Origin: UBA4732 sp963823075
GTDB taxonomy: Bacteria; Planctomycetota; Planctomycetia; Gemmatales; Gemmataceae
Direction of reading: 5' to 3'
NCBI GenBank assembly: GCA_963823075.1
Contig: CAWGKE010000023.1
Coordinates: forward strand, 496,001-560,000
DNA: 64,000 nucleotides
Below the pieces are notes generated by a model. That model made no database searches, was not told the DNA's origin, and saw only the letters and a program-made list of their open reading frames with translations. Made by a program: the position numbers and the translations under genes. Of the stretch, positions 9,306 to 18,147 are shown one piece after another. Within the stretch, counting starts at the first letter, position 1, and each line of letters opens with the position of its first letter.

Positions 9306-10541
9306 CTACGATGCCTCTTCGCCCCAAACCCGCGCCAGCTCCACCAGCACGCGCACCGCCGTCTGCATCTCCTCTAAACACGTCCATTCCAGCGGCGAAT
9401 GGGGATTGTGTTCGCCGCACGACAGGTTCGGCGTCGGCAGTCCCATCTCGGTCAGCCGTGAGCCATCGGTGCCGCCGCGCACGATGGCCAGCTTCGGCCC
9501 CAGTCCCGCCCGCCGCATCGCCTCCTGAGCGAACGCCACGGCGCGCGGCTCCTTCCTCAGTCCGTCCGCCATGTTGCGATATTGCTTGACGATTTGGACG
9601 TTGATCGACGACTGCGGGAACTCCGCCGCCACTGTGCGGGCGACGGTGCGCAGCACCTCGGCGCGGTCGGCCAATCGGTCGGTGTCGAAGTCGCGCAGCA
9701 GGATGCGGATGGTCGTTTCGGCGACGCCGCCTTCGATGCGGTAGGGGTGGAGGAAGCCCTCGCGGTCGGTGGTGGTTTCCGGCGACAGGCAGGTGCGCGG
9801 CAGGCGGTCGAGCAAAAGGCCCGCCAGGCGCACCGCGTTAACCATGCGACCCTTGCCGATCGACGGGTGGATGTTGACGCCGCGCACCGTCACGACGGCC
9901 AGGTCGGCGGAAAAGGTTTCGCCGTCGATCTCGCCCTGGCCGCCGCCGTCCAGGGTGTAGCCCACCTGGGCGCCGAGCTTTTTCAGATCGACGTGATCGA
10001 CGCCGTGACCGATTTCCTCGTCGCAGGTGAAGCAGACGCGGATCGGACCGTGCGGGACTTCCGGCCGGGCGAGGAGCCGGGCCGCCGCCTCCATGATGAC
10101 GGCCACACCGGCCTTGTCGTCGGCGCCGAGAAGCGTCGTGCCGTCGGTGGTGATGATCGTCTTGCCGTGAAGCGAATTCAGCTCCGGATTGTCGGCGACT
10201 CGGATGATGCGGGACGGATCGGCGGGAAGGACGAGATCGCCGCCCTTGTACGCGGCGTGGACGACAGGCCGGACGTTGAGGCCGGTCGTCTCCGGCGACG
10301 TATCGACGTGGGCGATCCAGGCGATGGTCGGCGCGGCGTGCGCCCCGGTCGCGGGGATGGTCGCCAGGACGATACCGTGGTCGTCCTGCTCCGCGTCGCG
10401 CAGGCCCAGCGCCCGCAGCTCCTCCGTGAGCAGGCGACCGAGGACCAGCTGGCCGGGCGAGCTGGGATACGTCGTCGCGGCCTCGTCGGCCTGCGTGTGG
10501 ATGCGGACGTAGCGGCAGAAGCGGTCGAGCAGCGCGTCCAT
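9306..10541 (-). CDS. pepT: Peptidase T (tripeptide aminopeptidase)
   Basis: Cytoplasmic M20 dizinc aminopeptidase that removes N-terminal residues from tripeptides. At 411 residues it has the normal length. The metal and catalytic residues are all seen: HVDTSPE (His ligand and Asp), GADDKAGVA, CDEEIGHG (catalytic Glu pair), TLDGGGQGE and CGEHNPHSP (final His). It is a single gene between the ECF sigma gene and endonuclease III, on the same strand as both. Confidence 0.93.
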   Translation of the reverse strand: MDALLDRFCRYVRIHTQADEAATTYPSSPGQLVLGRLLTEELRALGLRDAEQDDHGIVLATIPATGAHAAPTIAWIAHVDTSPETTGLNVRPVVHAAYKGGDLVLPADPSRIIRVADNPELNSLHGKTIITTDGTTLLGADDKAGVAVIMEAAARLLARPEVPHGPIRVCFTCDEEIGHGVDHVDLKKLGAQVGYTLDGGGQGEIDGETFSADLAVVTVRGVNIHPSIGKGRMVNAVRLAGLLLDRLPRTCLSPETTTDREGFLHPYRIEGGVAETTIRILLRDFDTDRLADRAEVLRTVARTVAAEFPQSSINVQIVKQYRNMADGLRKEPRAVAFAQEAMRRAGLGPKLAIVRGGTDGSRLTEMGLPTPNLSCGEHNPHSPLEWTCLEEMQTAVRVLVELARVWGEEAS

Positions 10542-10565
10542 CGGAGTTCCTCTCAGCGATCCGGT

Positions 10566-11216
10566 TCAGGCGCTTTTGGTCACGCCTACCTTGGGGCAAA
10601 GCGGGGCCAGAGCACAATCGCCGCAGCGGGGCGCCCGCGCGTGGCAAACGCGGCGGCCGTGCAGGATCATGCGATGGCCGAACATCGTCCACTCCTTCTT
10701 CGGCAGCAGTCCCATCAGGTCGCGTTCGACCTTCACGGGGTCCTCGTGGGTCGTCAGCCCCATGCGCCGGCTGAGGCGGCCGACGTGCGTATCGACCGGG
10801 ATGCCAGGCACGGCGAAGGCGTTGCCGAGGACGACGTTGGCGGTCTTACGGCCGACGCCGGGCAGGTGCGTCAATTCCTCCATCGTGGAGGGCACTTGAC
10901 CGCCGTGGTCCTCGACGATCGCACGGCAGCAGAGTTGGATGCTGCGCGCCTTGTTGCGGAAGAAGCCGGTCGATTGGATCGTGCGCTCCAGTTCGGCGCG
11001 GTCGGCGGCGGCGAAGGCGGCGGCGTCGGGGTAGCGCGCGAACAGGGCCGGCGTCACGAGGTTGACGCGGGCGTCGGTGCATTGCGCGGACAGGATCGTG
11101 GCGACGAGCAGTTGCAGCGGGTCGCCGTAAACGAGGGCGCAGGAGGCGTCGGGATGGACGCGGGCCAGGGCGCGGACGATGCGACGGGCGCGGCTTTTCA
11201 TCGGGTCGGCGTTCAT
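10566..11216 (-). CDS. nth: Endonuclease III
   Basis: DNA N-glycosylase/AP lyase for oxidised pyrimidines. About 216 residues. It shows LLVATILSAQCTDARVN, the helix-hairpin-helix HLPGVGRKTANVVLGNAF with the catalytic Lys, the catalytic Asp in VDTHVGRLSRR, and a C-terminal 4Fe-4S cluster motif C-x6-C-x2-C-x5-C (CHARAPRCGDCALAPLC). The start is the ATG at 11214-11216. The upstream in-frame extension belongs to the neighbouring insertion sequence, which lies 78 bases from this start. Confidence 0.93.
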   Translation of the reverse strand: MNADPMKSRARRIVRALARVHPDASCALVYGDPLQLLVATILSAQCTDARVNLVTPALFARYPDAAAFAAADRAELERTIQSTGFFRNKARSIQLCCRAIVEDHGGQVPSTMEELTHLPGVGRKTANVVLGNAFAVPGIPVDTHVGRLSRRMGLTTHEDPVKVERDLMGLLPKKEWTMFGHRMILHGRRVCHARAPRCGDCALAPLCPKVGVTKSA

Positions 11217-11278
11217 GGAGGAAATGCTAACAAACCCGCAAGGAAGCGGACAGGGAACTATCGCCACGGTCGGCGATT

Positions 11279-11294
11279 CGCGCGAGCCGCGCCC
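11279..11294. repeat. Target site duplication, left copy
   Basis: CGCGCGAGCCGCGCCC is repeated exactly at 12837-12852 and directly abuts both ends of the ISNCY element, so it marks the insertion site. Confidence 0.85.
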
Positions 11295-12836
11295 TGTTGA
11301 ACGACAATAGAAATGTCCGGTCTTAACGCAATAGAAATGTCCTCCTTGGTCAGGCCAAGGAGGAGCCATGTCTATCGGCGTGCTTTCCACAGACCGGATC
11401 GCTATGAGTCAGAAGGAACGCGATGTCCTCAGGGTCCTGCACTCGGTGCAGAGCGGCCAGCGGACGCAGGCCGAGGCGGCCCGGCTGCTCGGCCTGTGCG
11501 TCCGCCAGGTCCGACGCATCCAATGCAAGCTGGAGGCCGAAGGCGACGCCGCCCTCGTGCACGGCCTGCGCGGCCGGCCCTCCAACCACCGGCCCGACCC
11601 CGCCTTCCGCCGGGCCGTGCTGGCGGCCTACCGCACCCGCTACGCGGACTTCGGCCCCACCTTCGCCGCCGAGAAGCTGGCCGGGGAGGGCCTGACGGTC
11701 GGCCCGCAGACGCTGCGCCGCTGGCTGATCGCCGAGGGGCTGTGGCAACGCAAGCGTCGCCGCGACCCGCACCGCAGCCGCCGGCCGCGCCGGGCCTGCT
11801 TCGGGGAGCTGGTTCAGATGGACGCCTCGGTGCATGACTGGCTGGAGGGCCGCGGCGAGGAGATGGTCCTGATCGGCATGATCGACGACGCCACCAACCG
11901 CACCCTGGCGCGCTTCTACCCGGCCGGCACGGTCGAGGCGCATATGGACCTGGCCGGCCGCTGGCTGCGGCGTTTCGGCCGGCCGGTGGCGTTGTACACC
12001 GACCGGCACAGCATCTTCGAGCCGCAGGACAAGGGCCGGGCCCTGCCCGACGCGGAGACGCAGTTCGGGCGGGCCCTGCGGGAGCTGGGCATCGAGCTGA
12101 TCCGGGCGCACAGCCCGCAGGCCAAGGGCCGCGTCGAGCGGTCCTTCGGCACGGCCCAGGACCGCTGGGTCAAGGAGCTGCGCCTGGCGGGCGTGACGAC
12201 GCTGGCGGGGGCCAACGCCGTGCTGGAGCGGCTGCTGCCGACGCACAACCGCCGCTTCGTCAAGCCGGCGCGCCAGGCGGCCGACGGGCACCGGCCGCTG
12301 GGTCCGGGTCACGACCTGGCGGCGATCCTGAGCATCCAGGAGGGGCGGGTGGTGTCCAACGACTACACGGTGCGCTTCCGCAACCGCTTCTACCAGTTGC
12401 TGCCGCCGGTGCATGCGGGGGAGCGGGGCGGTCGGGTGGTGATCGAGCTGCGCCTGGACGGGACTATGGCGATCCGCTTCCGGGGCAAGTACCTGAAGTA
12501 CCGCGAGATCCCGCCGGGTTGCGGCCCTGGGGGCTCCGCCCCCAGACCCCCGGAGTTTAACGCATCGGCGGCCGACGCCAGCGGGGGAAAAGCGAACCGG
12601 GACCCCTCTTCGGGGTCCCGGTCGCCTGGCGTACAGCCGACCGACGGGCGCTCGGGTCGCACTCCTGCGGAGCCCTATCCTCCCGACGGCGGGGCGGACG
12701 ATAACAAGAAGGGGCCACACCGTCCAGCCGAGGACCACCCGTGGAGGAAGCCGTTCAAGCGGAAGAAGTGACAACGTCCGGACACCGGACATTTCTACTG
12801 TCGCCGAAATGCGGACATTTCTATTGTTGCCTGACA
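11295..12836 (+). mobile_element. ISNCY-family insertion sequence (IS1202-like)
   Basis: A complete 1542-bp element. The termini match over 25 bases (TGTTGAACGACAATAG... on the left, TGTCAGGCAACAATAG... on the right strand), with a perfect inner 16-bp part, ACAATAGAAATGTCCG. The same inner motif recurs 25 bases inward at each end (11329-11342 and 12787-12800). The 16-bp target duplication is long, as expected for IS1202-like members, which are known for long duplications. It carries one transposase gene and looks intact. Confidence 0.88.
11368..12771 (+). CDS. ISNCY-family transposase
   Basis: A 467-residue DDE transposase. A helix-turn-helix region (RTQAEAARLLGLCVRQVRR, about residues 35-53) and the AALVHGLRGRPSNHRP segment typical of ISNCY come first. 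The integrase core has QMDASVHDW, LIGMIDDATN, LYTDRHSIF and AHSPQAKGRVERSFGTAQDR, which supply the acidic residues. A DNA-end-binding domain follows. The last 90 residues are low-complexity and include a small GC palindrome. The start is supported by AAGGAGG about 8 bases upstream. Confidence 0.9.
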   Translation: MSIGVLSTDRIAMSQKERDVLRVLHSVQSGQRTQAEAARLLGLCVRQVRRIQCKLEAEGDAALVHGLRGRPSNHRPDPAFRRAVLAAYRTRYADFGPTFAAEKLAGEGLTVGPQTLRRWLIAEGLWQRKRRRDPHRSRRPRRACFGELVQMDASVHDWLEGRGEEMVLIGMIDDATNRTLARFYPAGTVEAHMDLAGRWLRRFGRPVALYTDRHSIFEPQDKGRALPDAETQFGRALRELGIELIRAHSPQAKGRVERSFGTAQDRWVKELRLAGVTTLAGANAVLERLLPTHNRRFVKPARQAADGHRPLGPGHDLAAILSIQEGRVVSNDYTVRFRNRFYQLLPPVHAGERGGRVVIELRLDGTMAIRFRGKYLKYREIPPGCGPGGSAPRPPEFNASAADASGGKANRDPSSGSRSPGVQPTDGRSGRTPAEPYPPDGGADDNKKGPHRPAEDHPWRKPFKRKK

Positions 12837-12852
12837 CGCGCGAGCCGCGCCC
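12837..12852. repeat. Target site duplication, right copy
   Basis: Exact copy of 11279-11294 that immediately follows the right end of the ISNCY element. Confidence 0.85.
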
Positions 12853-12895
12853 TTGACGGCGGGGCGGCGCGCGCCCTAAGATACGGCTTCCACTT

Positions 12896-12979
12896 GCGGG
12901 AGTGGCGGAACTGGCAGACGCGCAAGATTCAGGTTCTTGTGTCCTCACGGACGTGCAGGTTCAATTCCTGTCTCCCGCA
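12896..12979 (+). tRNA. tRNA-Leu (anticodon CAG)
   Basis: 84 bases. The acceptor stem GCGGGAG pairs with CTCCCGC (12972-12978). The anticodon stem CAAGA/TCTTG carries the loop TTCAGGT, so the anticodon is CAG, reading CTG leucine codons. The long variable arm (GTCCTCACGGACGT) is the class II feature expected of tRNA-Leu. The T-arm is GGTTCAATTCC. No CCA is encoded. Confidence 0.95.
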
Positions 12980-13122
12980 CTCCGGTCGGATCGCGGCCCC
13001 CGCGCCGCCGATTCTCCGCTCGCTGAAACCTCCGCCTCATACCGCTTGACAACCGCTTCCTCTCCCGAAAGAATCATCTCGATTCCGGCGACGATTACGT
13101 CCTTGAAGCGGCGGAGGATGCC

Positions 13123-14307
13123 ATGCCGGCCTGGAGCGTTCCGATTCAGCAGGGAGGCTGGAAGCTGCGCGTGCTATCCGGCACGTCGCTCGGCAAGGAG
13201 TTCGAGCTGGTCCCCGCCCGCTACGTCCTCGGCAGCCGGCCGCCGGCCACCATCGTCATCCCCGACCCGAGCATTGCCCCGCAGCACGTCGCCATCGACG
13301 TCCACCCTGACCGCGTGGAGATCCGCGATTGCAGCGGCGGGGCGGGCGTCACCGTCAACGGCGCCAGGATCGCCTCCGCCCAGCTGACCCCAGGCGACCA
13401 CGTCACCGTCGGCCACTTCAGTTTCACTTTCAGCAACCCCAACTGGCGACCGCCGGCCGTGCCGTCGTCACCCACCGCGCCGCGCACCGCCGGCTCCGTC
13501 TTCGACAGGTTCGCCCGGCTGCCGCTGTGGGTGCGCACCGGGTCAATCACCTTCGCCGTGGCCCTCGTGCTGTTCGTGCTCTACGTCCTCACCAACGCGA
13601 CCACCCTCGTGCCGGTCATGCTCCTCGCCATGAGTGCGGTCATCCCGGCCGCCGTCATCTGCTGGGTGGTCGAGAAGTACGACCGCACGGGGATCTCTTT
13701 CCACACTCTGACGCTGACCTTCCTGGCCGGCGGCACGATCGGCGTCATCTGCGCCATGGTGGTCTATCTGCTGGCGGGCAATCTGCTCGCCGTGGCCGTG
13801 TTCGCCGGCGTCGCGGAGGAACCGGGCAAGTTTCTGGCCACCTCGTGGCGCTGGCGGCATCGGGCCTACGACCGGCCGATGGACGGGCTGATTATCGGCA
13901 CCATCGCCGGGTTTGGCTTCGCCGTCGTCGAGACCGCCGGCTACGGTCTGGATGCGCTCATCAGCGGGGGCAAGGGGGAATTGCTGTGGGTCATGGTGGT
14001 TCGGAGCGTCTCCGCGCCGTTCTGCCACGGTCTCTGGGCGGGCATGGTCGCCGCCGCGTTCTGGCAGTGCGGCCGCAACCTCAAGCAAGCGTTCCGCTCG
14101 AAGGTGTTCTGGGTCGCCGTGGCCTGGGCCGTCGGACTGCACGCCCTCTGGAACGGCAGCTCGATGCTTACGGAGCCGGAGTCCGGCCGTCTCAGCTGTT
14201 TCGTGCTGTTTTTCATGGGTCTTGGATACACCATGATGATCGTCACGGCGGCCCTGAGCGCCTGGCAGTACCGCCGCCTGCTCCTCGGCAACGGCTATCG
14301 GCGCTGA
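13123..14307 (+). CDS. FHA domain-PrsW intramembrane protease fusion
   Basis: About 394 residues. The first 100 form an FHA phosphothreonine-binding domain (YVLGSRPPATIVIPDPSIAP, then VTVNGARI and DHVTVGHFSF). From about residue 145 there are eight or so hydrophobic segments of the PrsW/CAAX-like protease superfamily with GVAEEPGK (catalytic EE...K), FAVVETAGYG, FCHGLWAG and HALWNGSS, the expected catalytic positions. PrsW in Bacillus cuts an anti-sigma factor. Here the fused FHA domain suggests that proteolysis is steered by kinase-phosphorylated partners, which would fit the kinase/ECF content of the genome. The substrate is unknown. Confidence 0.85.
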   Translation: MPAWSVPIQQGGWKLRVLSGTSLGKEFELVPARYVLGSRPPATIVIPDPSIAPQHVAIDVHPDRVEIRDCSGGAGVTVNGARIASAQLTPGDHVTVGHFSFTFSNPNWRPPAVPSSPTAPRTAGSVFDRFARLPLWVRTGSITFAVALVLFVLYVLTNATTLVPVMLLAMSAVIPAAVICWVVEKYDRTGISFHTLTLTFLAGGTIGVICAMVVYLLAGNLLAVAVFAGVAEEPGKFLATSWRWRHRAYDRPMDGLIIGTIAGFGFAVVETAGYGLDALISGGKGELLWVMVVRSVSAPFCHGLWAGMVAAAFWQCGRNLKQAFRSKVFWVAVAWAVGLHALWNGSSMLTEPESGRLSCFVLFFMGLGYTMMIVTAALSAWQYRRLLLGNGYRR

Positions 14308-14325
14308 GCCAGCCGGCAAACGAAA

Positions 14326-14354
14326 CCGGCCCGCGATCTGTGATCGCGGGCCGG
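14326..14354 (-). terminator. Terminator of the tmRNA gene
   Basis: Perfect 13-bp stem CCGGCCCGCGATC / GATCGCGGGCCGG with a 3-base loop. On the minus strand it is followed by TTTCGTTT, just beyond the tmRNA 3' end. It could also stop the convergent FHA-PrsW transcript. Confidence 0.7.
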
Positions 14355-14359
14355 TGCAG

Positions 14360-14771
14360 TGGAGGCGCGGGGATTTGAACCCCGGTCCCAAGGAGAGTCA
14401 GCGTCGGCCTCTACGTGTGTAGCTCTTCTTTCTTCGACGGGCCGGGCCTTGCGGCGCCGCCCGTCCCGTTCATCCTTCGTCTTCCCGGGAGCAGGGCGGG
14501 CGAAGGACTAACCAGCTGTGAGGTTTAGCCGTCGTCTCCTCCGGTGCGACCGACCCCGAAAGGCCGGACTCCGACGACCGCGAGCCTGACTTAGCGACCG
14601 AGCCGAGACCTCTCAGGCGAAGCTCCCGGACACGGGGCAGCCGTTATTAGGCCGCCATGGAGAACTGCGGTTCAGCAGTTATCATTGTGACCGGATTTTT
14701 ACGTGGCCTTCCGATCAACCACGACACGCCACCTACGCCTCGTCGTACCCGGTCGAAACCAATTCGCCCCC
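14360..14771 (-). ncRNA. ssrA: tmRNA (transfer-messenger RNA)
   Basis: Rescues stalled ribosomes and tags the nascent chain. The 5' end GGGGGCG...TTTCGACCGGG (from 14771) and the 3' end (T-arm GGGTTCAAATCCC, then CGCCTCC plus A at 14360) form the tRNA-like acceptor with one G-U pair. The tag frame starts at GCT 14676 and reads AEPQFSMAA, then two stop codons TAA TAA (14644-14649). The hydrophobic MAA end is a normal protease signal. A CTACACACGTAG segment near the 3' end resembles the usual tmRNA helix 2 region. CCA is not encoded. Length 412 bases. Confidence 0.95.
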
Positions 14772-14849
14772 GGACGACCGCGGCGAGCAAGCCGTTCACT
14801 ACCCTCATTGTACGCTGCAACGCCGCCTTGTGACAAGGCGGCGCCGCGC

Positions 14850-15671
14850 TCACTTCCAGGCGTGGAACGTGACGCGCGGCGAGATCCGATAATTATGGAC
14901 TTGCCCGTACAGCTGCACCTTGCGGAAGCCGACCGTCTTGAGCATGGCCTCGATCATGGCCGGGTTCGGCCCGCACCAGTTGGTCGGGTCGTCGGCCACC
15001 TCCTTGCCGGGATAGAAGGCCATCGCCGGGCGCGGGCAGTCGAGCATATCGACGTGCGTTTCCAGGATCAGCATGTCCGACGCGACCGAGGCGACGCGCT
15101 CCAGCGCCAGCAGCGGATGGCGCATGTGGTAGAGCACGCCGAGGAACAGAACCACGTCGAAGCAGCCGACGGTTTCCGGCGACAGGTCGAAGATATCGAT
15201 TCGCTTCACCTCGACGCGAGAACGCAGGGTGCGATGGGCGAGGTCGAAGGTGGGCTTACTGGCGAAGCCTGGTGTGCCGTGGCCGTCGTCGCCGCCCCAG
15301 CAGAAGTAGTCGGTGGCCAGGACGCGGGCGGCGCCGCGGCGCTCCGCCTCGAACGAGAAGAAGCCGTTCCAGGCGCCGACGTCCAGCACGCTGCGGCCCG
15401 TCAGGTCTTCCGGGACGCCCAGTCGCGCCAGCTTCTCCGGCGTGTACTCGTGGCCCGGCGTGACGACCCCGTTGCCGAGGTCGATGGAGTGATACCAGAA
15501 CATGCCGTTCACTTCGCGGCGCAGGGCGGCGATTTCGGGCGTGTCCGGCACGGCGGGCGGCGCCGCGGCCTTGGCCTTTTGCTCCAGGCCCAGCGCCCGC
15601 TTGGCCAGCCGTTTGATCCAGCCGGGCGCCACGCTCTTCACCGCACGCCCCAGATTTCCCATCGTGGACAT
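14850..15671 (-). CDS. CmoB-like (DUF1698) SAM-dependent methyltransferase
   Basis: About 273 residues. The segment WYHSIDLGNGVVTPG before the Rossmann fold is the signature of the CmoB/DUF1698 group. The SAM site is SVLDVGAWNGFFSFEAERRG, with an acidic residue in LATDYFCW and VVLFLGVLYHMRHPL as motif IV. E. coli CmoB modifies uridine 34 of tRNA using carboxy-SAM. This homologue lacks a neighbouring cmoA, so its substrate is uncertain. The start at MSTMGNLG (15669-15671) is chosen over the longer frame because AAGGAGGC precedes it closely. Confidence 0.75.
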   Translation of the reverse strand: MSTMGNLGRAVKSVAPGWIKRLAKRALGLEQKAKAAAPPAVPDTPEIAALRREVNGMFWYHSIDLGNGVVTPGHEYTPEKLARLGVPEDLTGRSVLDVGAWNGFFSFEAERRGAARVLATDYFCWGGDDGHGTPGFASKPTFDLAHRTLRSRVEVKRIDIFDLSPETVGCFDVVLFLGVLYHMRHPLLALERVASVASDMLILETHVDMLDCPRPAMAFYPGKEVADDPTNWCGPNPAMIEAMLKTVGFRKVQLYGQVHNYRISPRVTFHAWK

Positions 15672-15758
15672 CCCAGCCTCCTTGCGTCCGATCCGACGAT
15701 ACAAGTGCGAGGGAAGATACAAGCCTGCCGCCGGGCGGGCAATGCCAATCCGCAACGA

Positions 15759-16923
15759 TTACACGATCGTATAAGGATGAAACAAGCGCAGGAACTCGTC
15801 CTGCGCGTAGCGGTCAGTCATGCCGGCGACGTAATCGCAGACGACGCGCTGCGGCGGGGCGCCGTCGATGCGTCGGGCGTAGCGCGGCGGCAGCTGCTGC
15901 GGCGCCCGCAGGAACTCGTCGAACAGCATCCGCACGATCCGGCTCCCCTTGATCGCCATCCGCTGCACGCGGTAGTGCTTGTAGACGCGGCGGTGAAGGA
16001 ACGCTTCCAGCTCCGCCTTGAGCCGCCGCACCTCCGGCCCGGGTCCGACCAGCGGTTCGGGGAACGCGCGCACGTCCTCCACGGAGCGGACGCGCTCCTG
16101 ACGGAGGCGCTGCCGCGTCTGCTCCAGCAGATCGCCGACTTGCCAGGCGATGAGCGCCCGCACCACCGTCGGCTGGAACTGCTCCGGCCCCAGCGGGCCG
16201 TGCCGCTGCCGCACCTGCTCGCTCGCTCGCCGCCAGAACTCGACTTCCTCCAGATCGTCCACCGTCACCAGGCCGACGCCGAGGGCGTCGTCCACGTCGT
16301 GGGCGTCGTAGGCCAGGCTGTCGGCGGCGTCGGCTACCTGGGCCTCCAGCGTCGGCCGCCCCGCCGCGGCGTACTCGGCCGCCTCCGGCGCGTCGCGGCG
16401 CCGGCCGTGCAACGCCATCGCCTCCAGCACCTCCCACGACAGGTTCAATCCCGGAAAATCGGGATAGCGATACTCCAGAACCGTGACGATGCGAAGGGCG
16501 TGGAGGTTGTGCTCAAAGCCGCCGTGATCGGCCATGCACTCGTCGAGGGCCTGCTCGCCGGCATGGCCGAAGGGGGGATGGCCGAGGTCGTGCGACAGGG
16601 CCACGGCCTCGGTGAGGTCCTCGTTGAGGCCGAGCCGGCGCCGCCGTGCGGGCGATTTGGGCCACTTCCAGCGTGTGGGTCAGCCGTGTGCGATGATGGT
16701 CGTTGGTCTGGGCGGCGAGGACCTGCGTCTTGTGCATCAGGCGGCGGAAGGCCGTCGAGTGAACGATGCGGTCGCGATCGCGCTGGTACAGGGTGCGGTA
16801 GGGGTGCGGCGGCTCGGGATGGCGCCGGCCGCGGCTCTGGCGGGTCCGCACCGCGTAGGGCGCCAGCGAGCGGTCCTCCCATTCCAGCCAATCCGGAGGT
16901 TCATAGGGGGCCTCATCGGCCAT
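15759..16923 (-). CDS. dgt: Deoxyguanosinetriphosphate triphosphohydrolase-like protein (frameshifted)
   Basis: HD-superfamily dNTPase that releases triphosphate from deoxynucleotides. About 388 residues. It shows the Dgt start FRRLMHKTQV and RTRLTHTLEVAQIAR (first His), then SHDLGHPPFGHAGE (HD motif and following His) and SLAYDAHDVDDALGVG (second Asp). The opening 80 residues and the rest are in different frames, and a one-base indel at about 16650 (after QIART) joins them. Both sides are well conserved, so an assembly error is likely. Downstream lies the CmoB-like gene and upstream the HIT gene, all on the same strand. Confidence 0.85.
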
Positions 16924-16937
16924 GGCGTCGCACCTCG

Positions 16938-17431
16938 CTATTCCGCCGGCAGCCGCGACCTCAGAAGATCGTACAGTGCGTCGAGCGACTGGACGATGAC
17001 CTTGGCGTCGGCGAGGATGGGCATGAAGTTGGTGTCGCCGTTCCAGCGTGGCACGATGTGCCAGTGCAGGTGTCCCGGCAGGCCGGCCCCGGCGGCGCGA
17101 CCGAGATTGAGACCGATGTTGTAGCCGTCCGGCTGCATCAGCTCGTCGAGGACGCCGACCATGTGGCGCAGCGTCTCCATCATTTCGAGCAGTTCGTCGG
17201 CGTCGAGTTCATCGAGGCGGCCCTTGTGGCGCGCGGGGCGACCAGGAGGTGGCCGTTGTTGTAGGGAAAGCGGTTGAGCACCACGACGCTGCGCGGCGTG
17301 CGCCAGGCGATCAGGTGGGCGCGGTCCTCGTCGTCGGCCAGGCCGTTGCAGATGAAACAGGGGTCGTCGGCCGTCGGCGGCTGAGCCGCCGCCACATAGG
17401 CCAGGCGCCAGGGCGCCCAGAGTTGGTCCAT
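16938..17431 (-). CDS. HIT-family nucleotide hydrolase/phosphorylase (frameshifted)
   Basis: About 164 residues in two frames. The first part has the zinc-type motif FICNG, then VVLNRFPYNNGHLLVAPR. The second part ends with HLHWHIVPRWNGDTNFMP, the histidine triad H-x-H-x-H with the Trp/Asn pattern typical of AP4A-phosphorylase-like HIT proteins. One missing base at about 17238 (CGCGCC-ACAAGG) restores HKGRLDELDADEL and joins the parts. It probably hydrolyses dinucleoside polyphosphates. The substrate is inferred from the family. Confidence 0.82.
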
Positions 17432-17540
17432 GCTCTTCCCCGCCCAGCGGATTGTCCTTGCTTTCCCTTCGCCTGTTATAGCCGCTGTAAGAACCGTTGT
17501 AAGCGACGCATGGAGGGGACTCCCAGAAGCGTCTTTCGGC

Positions 17541-17837
17541 CTACACTCGGCCGCGCCAACCGCTCGGGTCCCGCGCCTGGTGGTAAACAGCGACGACCAC
17601 TAATCTTCCCGAACGGACGCGGTAGTAAACGCAATAGGGAAACCCGACCACCGGTCCTTCTCGCACGTCTCGATCCGCGACGGGGAATCGAGCCGGATTT
17701 CGCCCGGCCTCATCAAGGACGGCCTGCACCGACGCCGCGAAGTCTGCGCCCAAGCCTGGACGGGCCTGGTCGTACCACGCCACAGCCGCGTCGAACTCGG
17801 CCTGGGCGATCGGCCGGAAGCTGACGGGACGATTCAT
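17541..17837 (-). CDS. ParE/RelE-family toxin
   Basis: About 98 residues with the ParE fold pattern: FRPIAQAEFDAAVAWYDQ, FAASVQAVLDEAGRNPARFP, VVGFPYCVYYRVRSGRLVVVAVYHQARDP. It overlaps the stop of the preceding antitoxin by an ATGA, the usual order for a coupled pair. ParE toxins poison gyrase and RelE toxins cut mRNA. The sequence is nearer ParE, but the target is not proven. Confidence 0.82.
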   Translation of the reverse strand: MNRPVSFRPIAQAEFDAAVAWYDQARPGLGADFAASVQAVLDEAGRNPARFPVADRDVREGPVVGFPYCVYYRVRSGRLVVVAVYHQARDPSGWRGRV

Positions 17838-18064
17838 GAGCCAATCCGTTTGAGGGCCTGCGCCTTGACCTCTTCCCACGGGATCAGGTTGTTGGGGTCG
17901 GCGTCGTCCTCGGCCACGCGGCGCCGCAGTTCCTGGATTTGCGATTCGCTCAGCGGCGGCCGCGCCCCCGAGGCGATGAGATGGTCCCAGATTTCGCGGA
18001 CCAGCGCCACCTGCTCGTCGATCGACAGACGGTCAATGCCGAGGGATTGCATGGATGCGGACAT
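17834..18064 (-). CDS. Addiction-module antitoxin
   Basis: 76 residues: an N-terminal SLGIDRLSIDEQVALVREIW, then LSESQIQELRRRVAEDDADP and a C-terminal WEEVKAQAL, the standard pattern of the short addiction-module component that pairs with ParE/RelE. It is probably also the operon repressor. Overlaps the toxin start. Confidence 0.8.
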   Translation of the reverse strand: MSASMQSLGIDRLSIDEQVALVREIWDHLIASGARPPLSESQIQELRRRVAEDDADPNNLIPWEEVKAQALKRIGS

Positions 18065-18147
18065 AGATGGTCCTCAAAGTTCGCTGTGCAGCATGGGATA
18101 TTTTGAAGATCTTCTGGATCCAATCACTGCCTTACTTCACGTTCACC

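Noticed and set aside
14703..17264. An 853-residue plus-strand frame
   Set aside because: It runs antisense to tmRNA, the methyltransferase, the dGTPase-like gene and HIT, all well supported.
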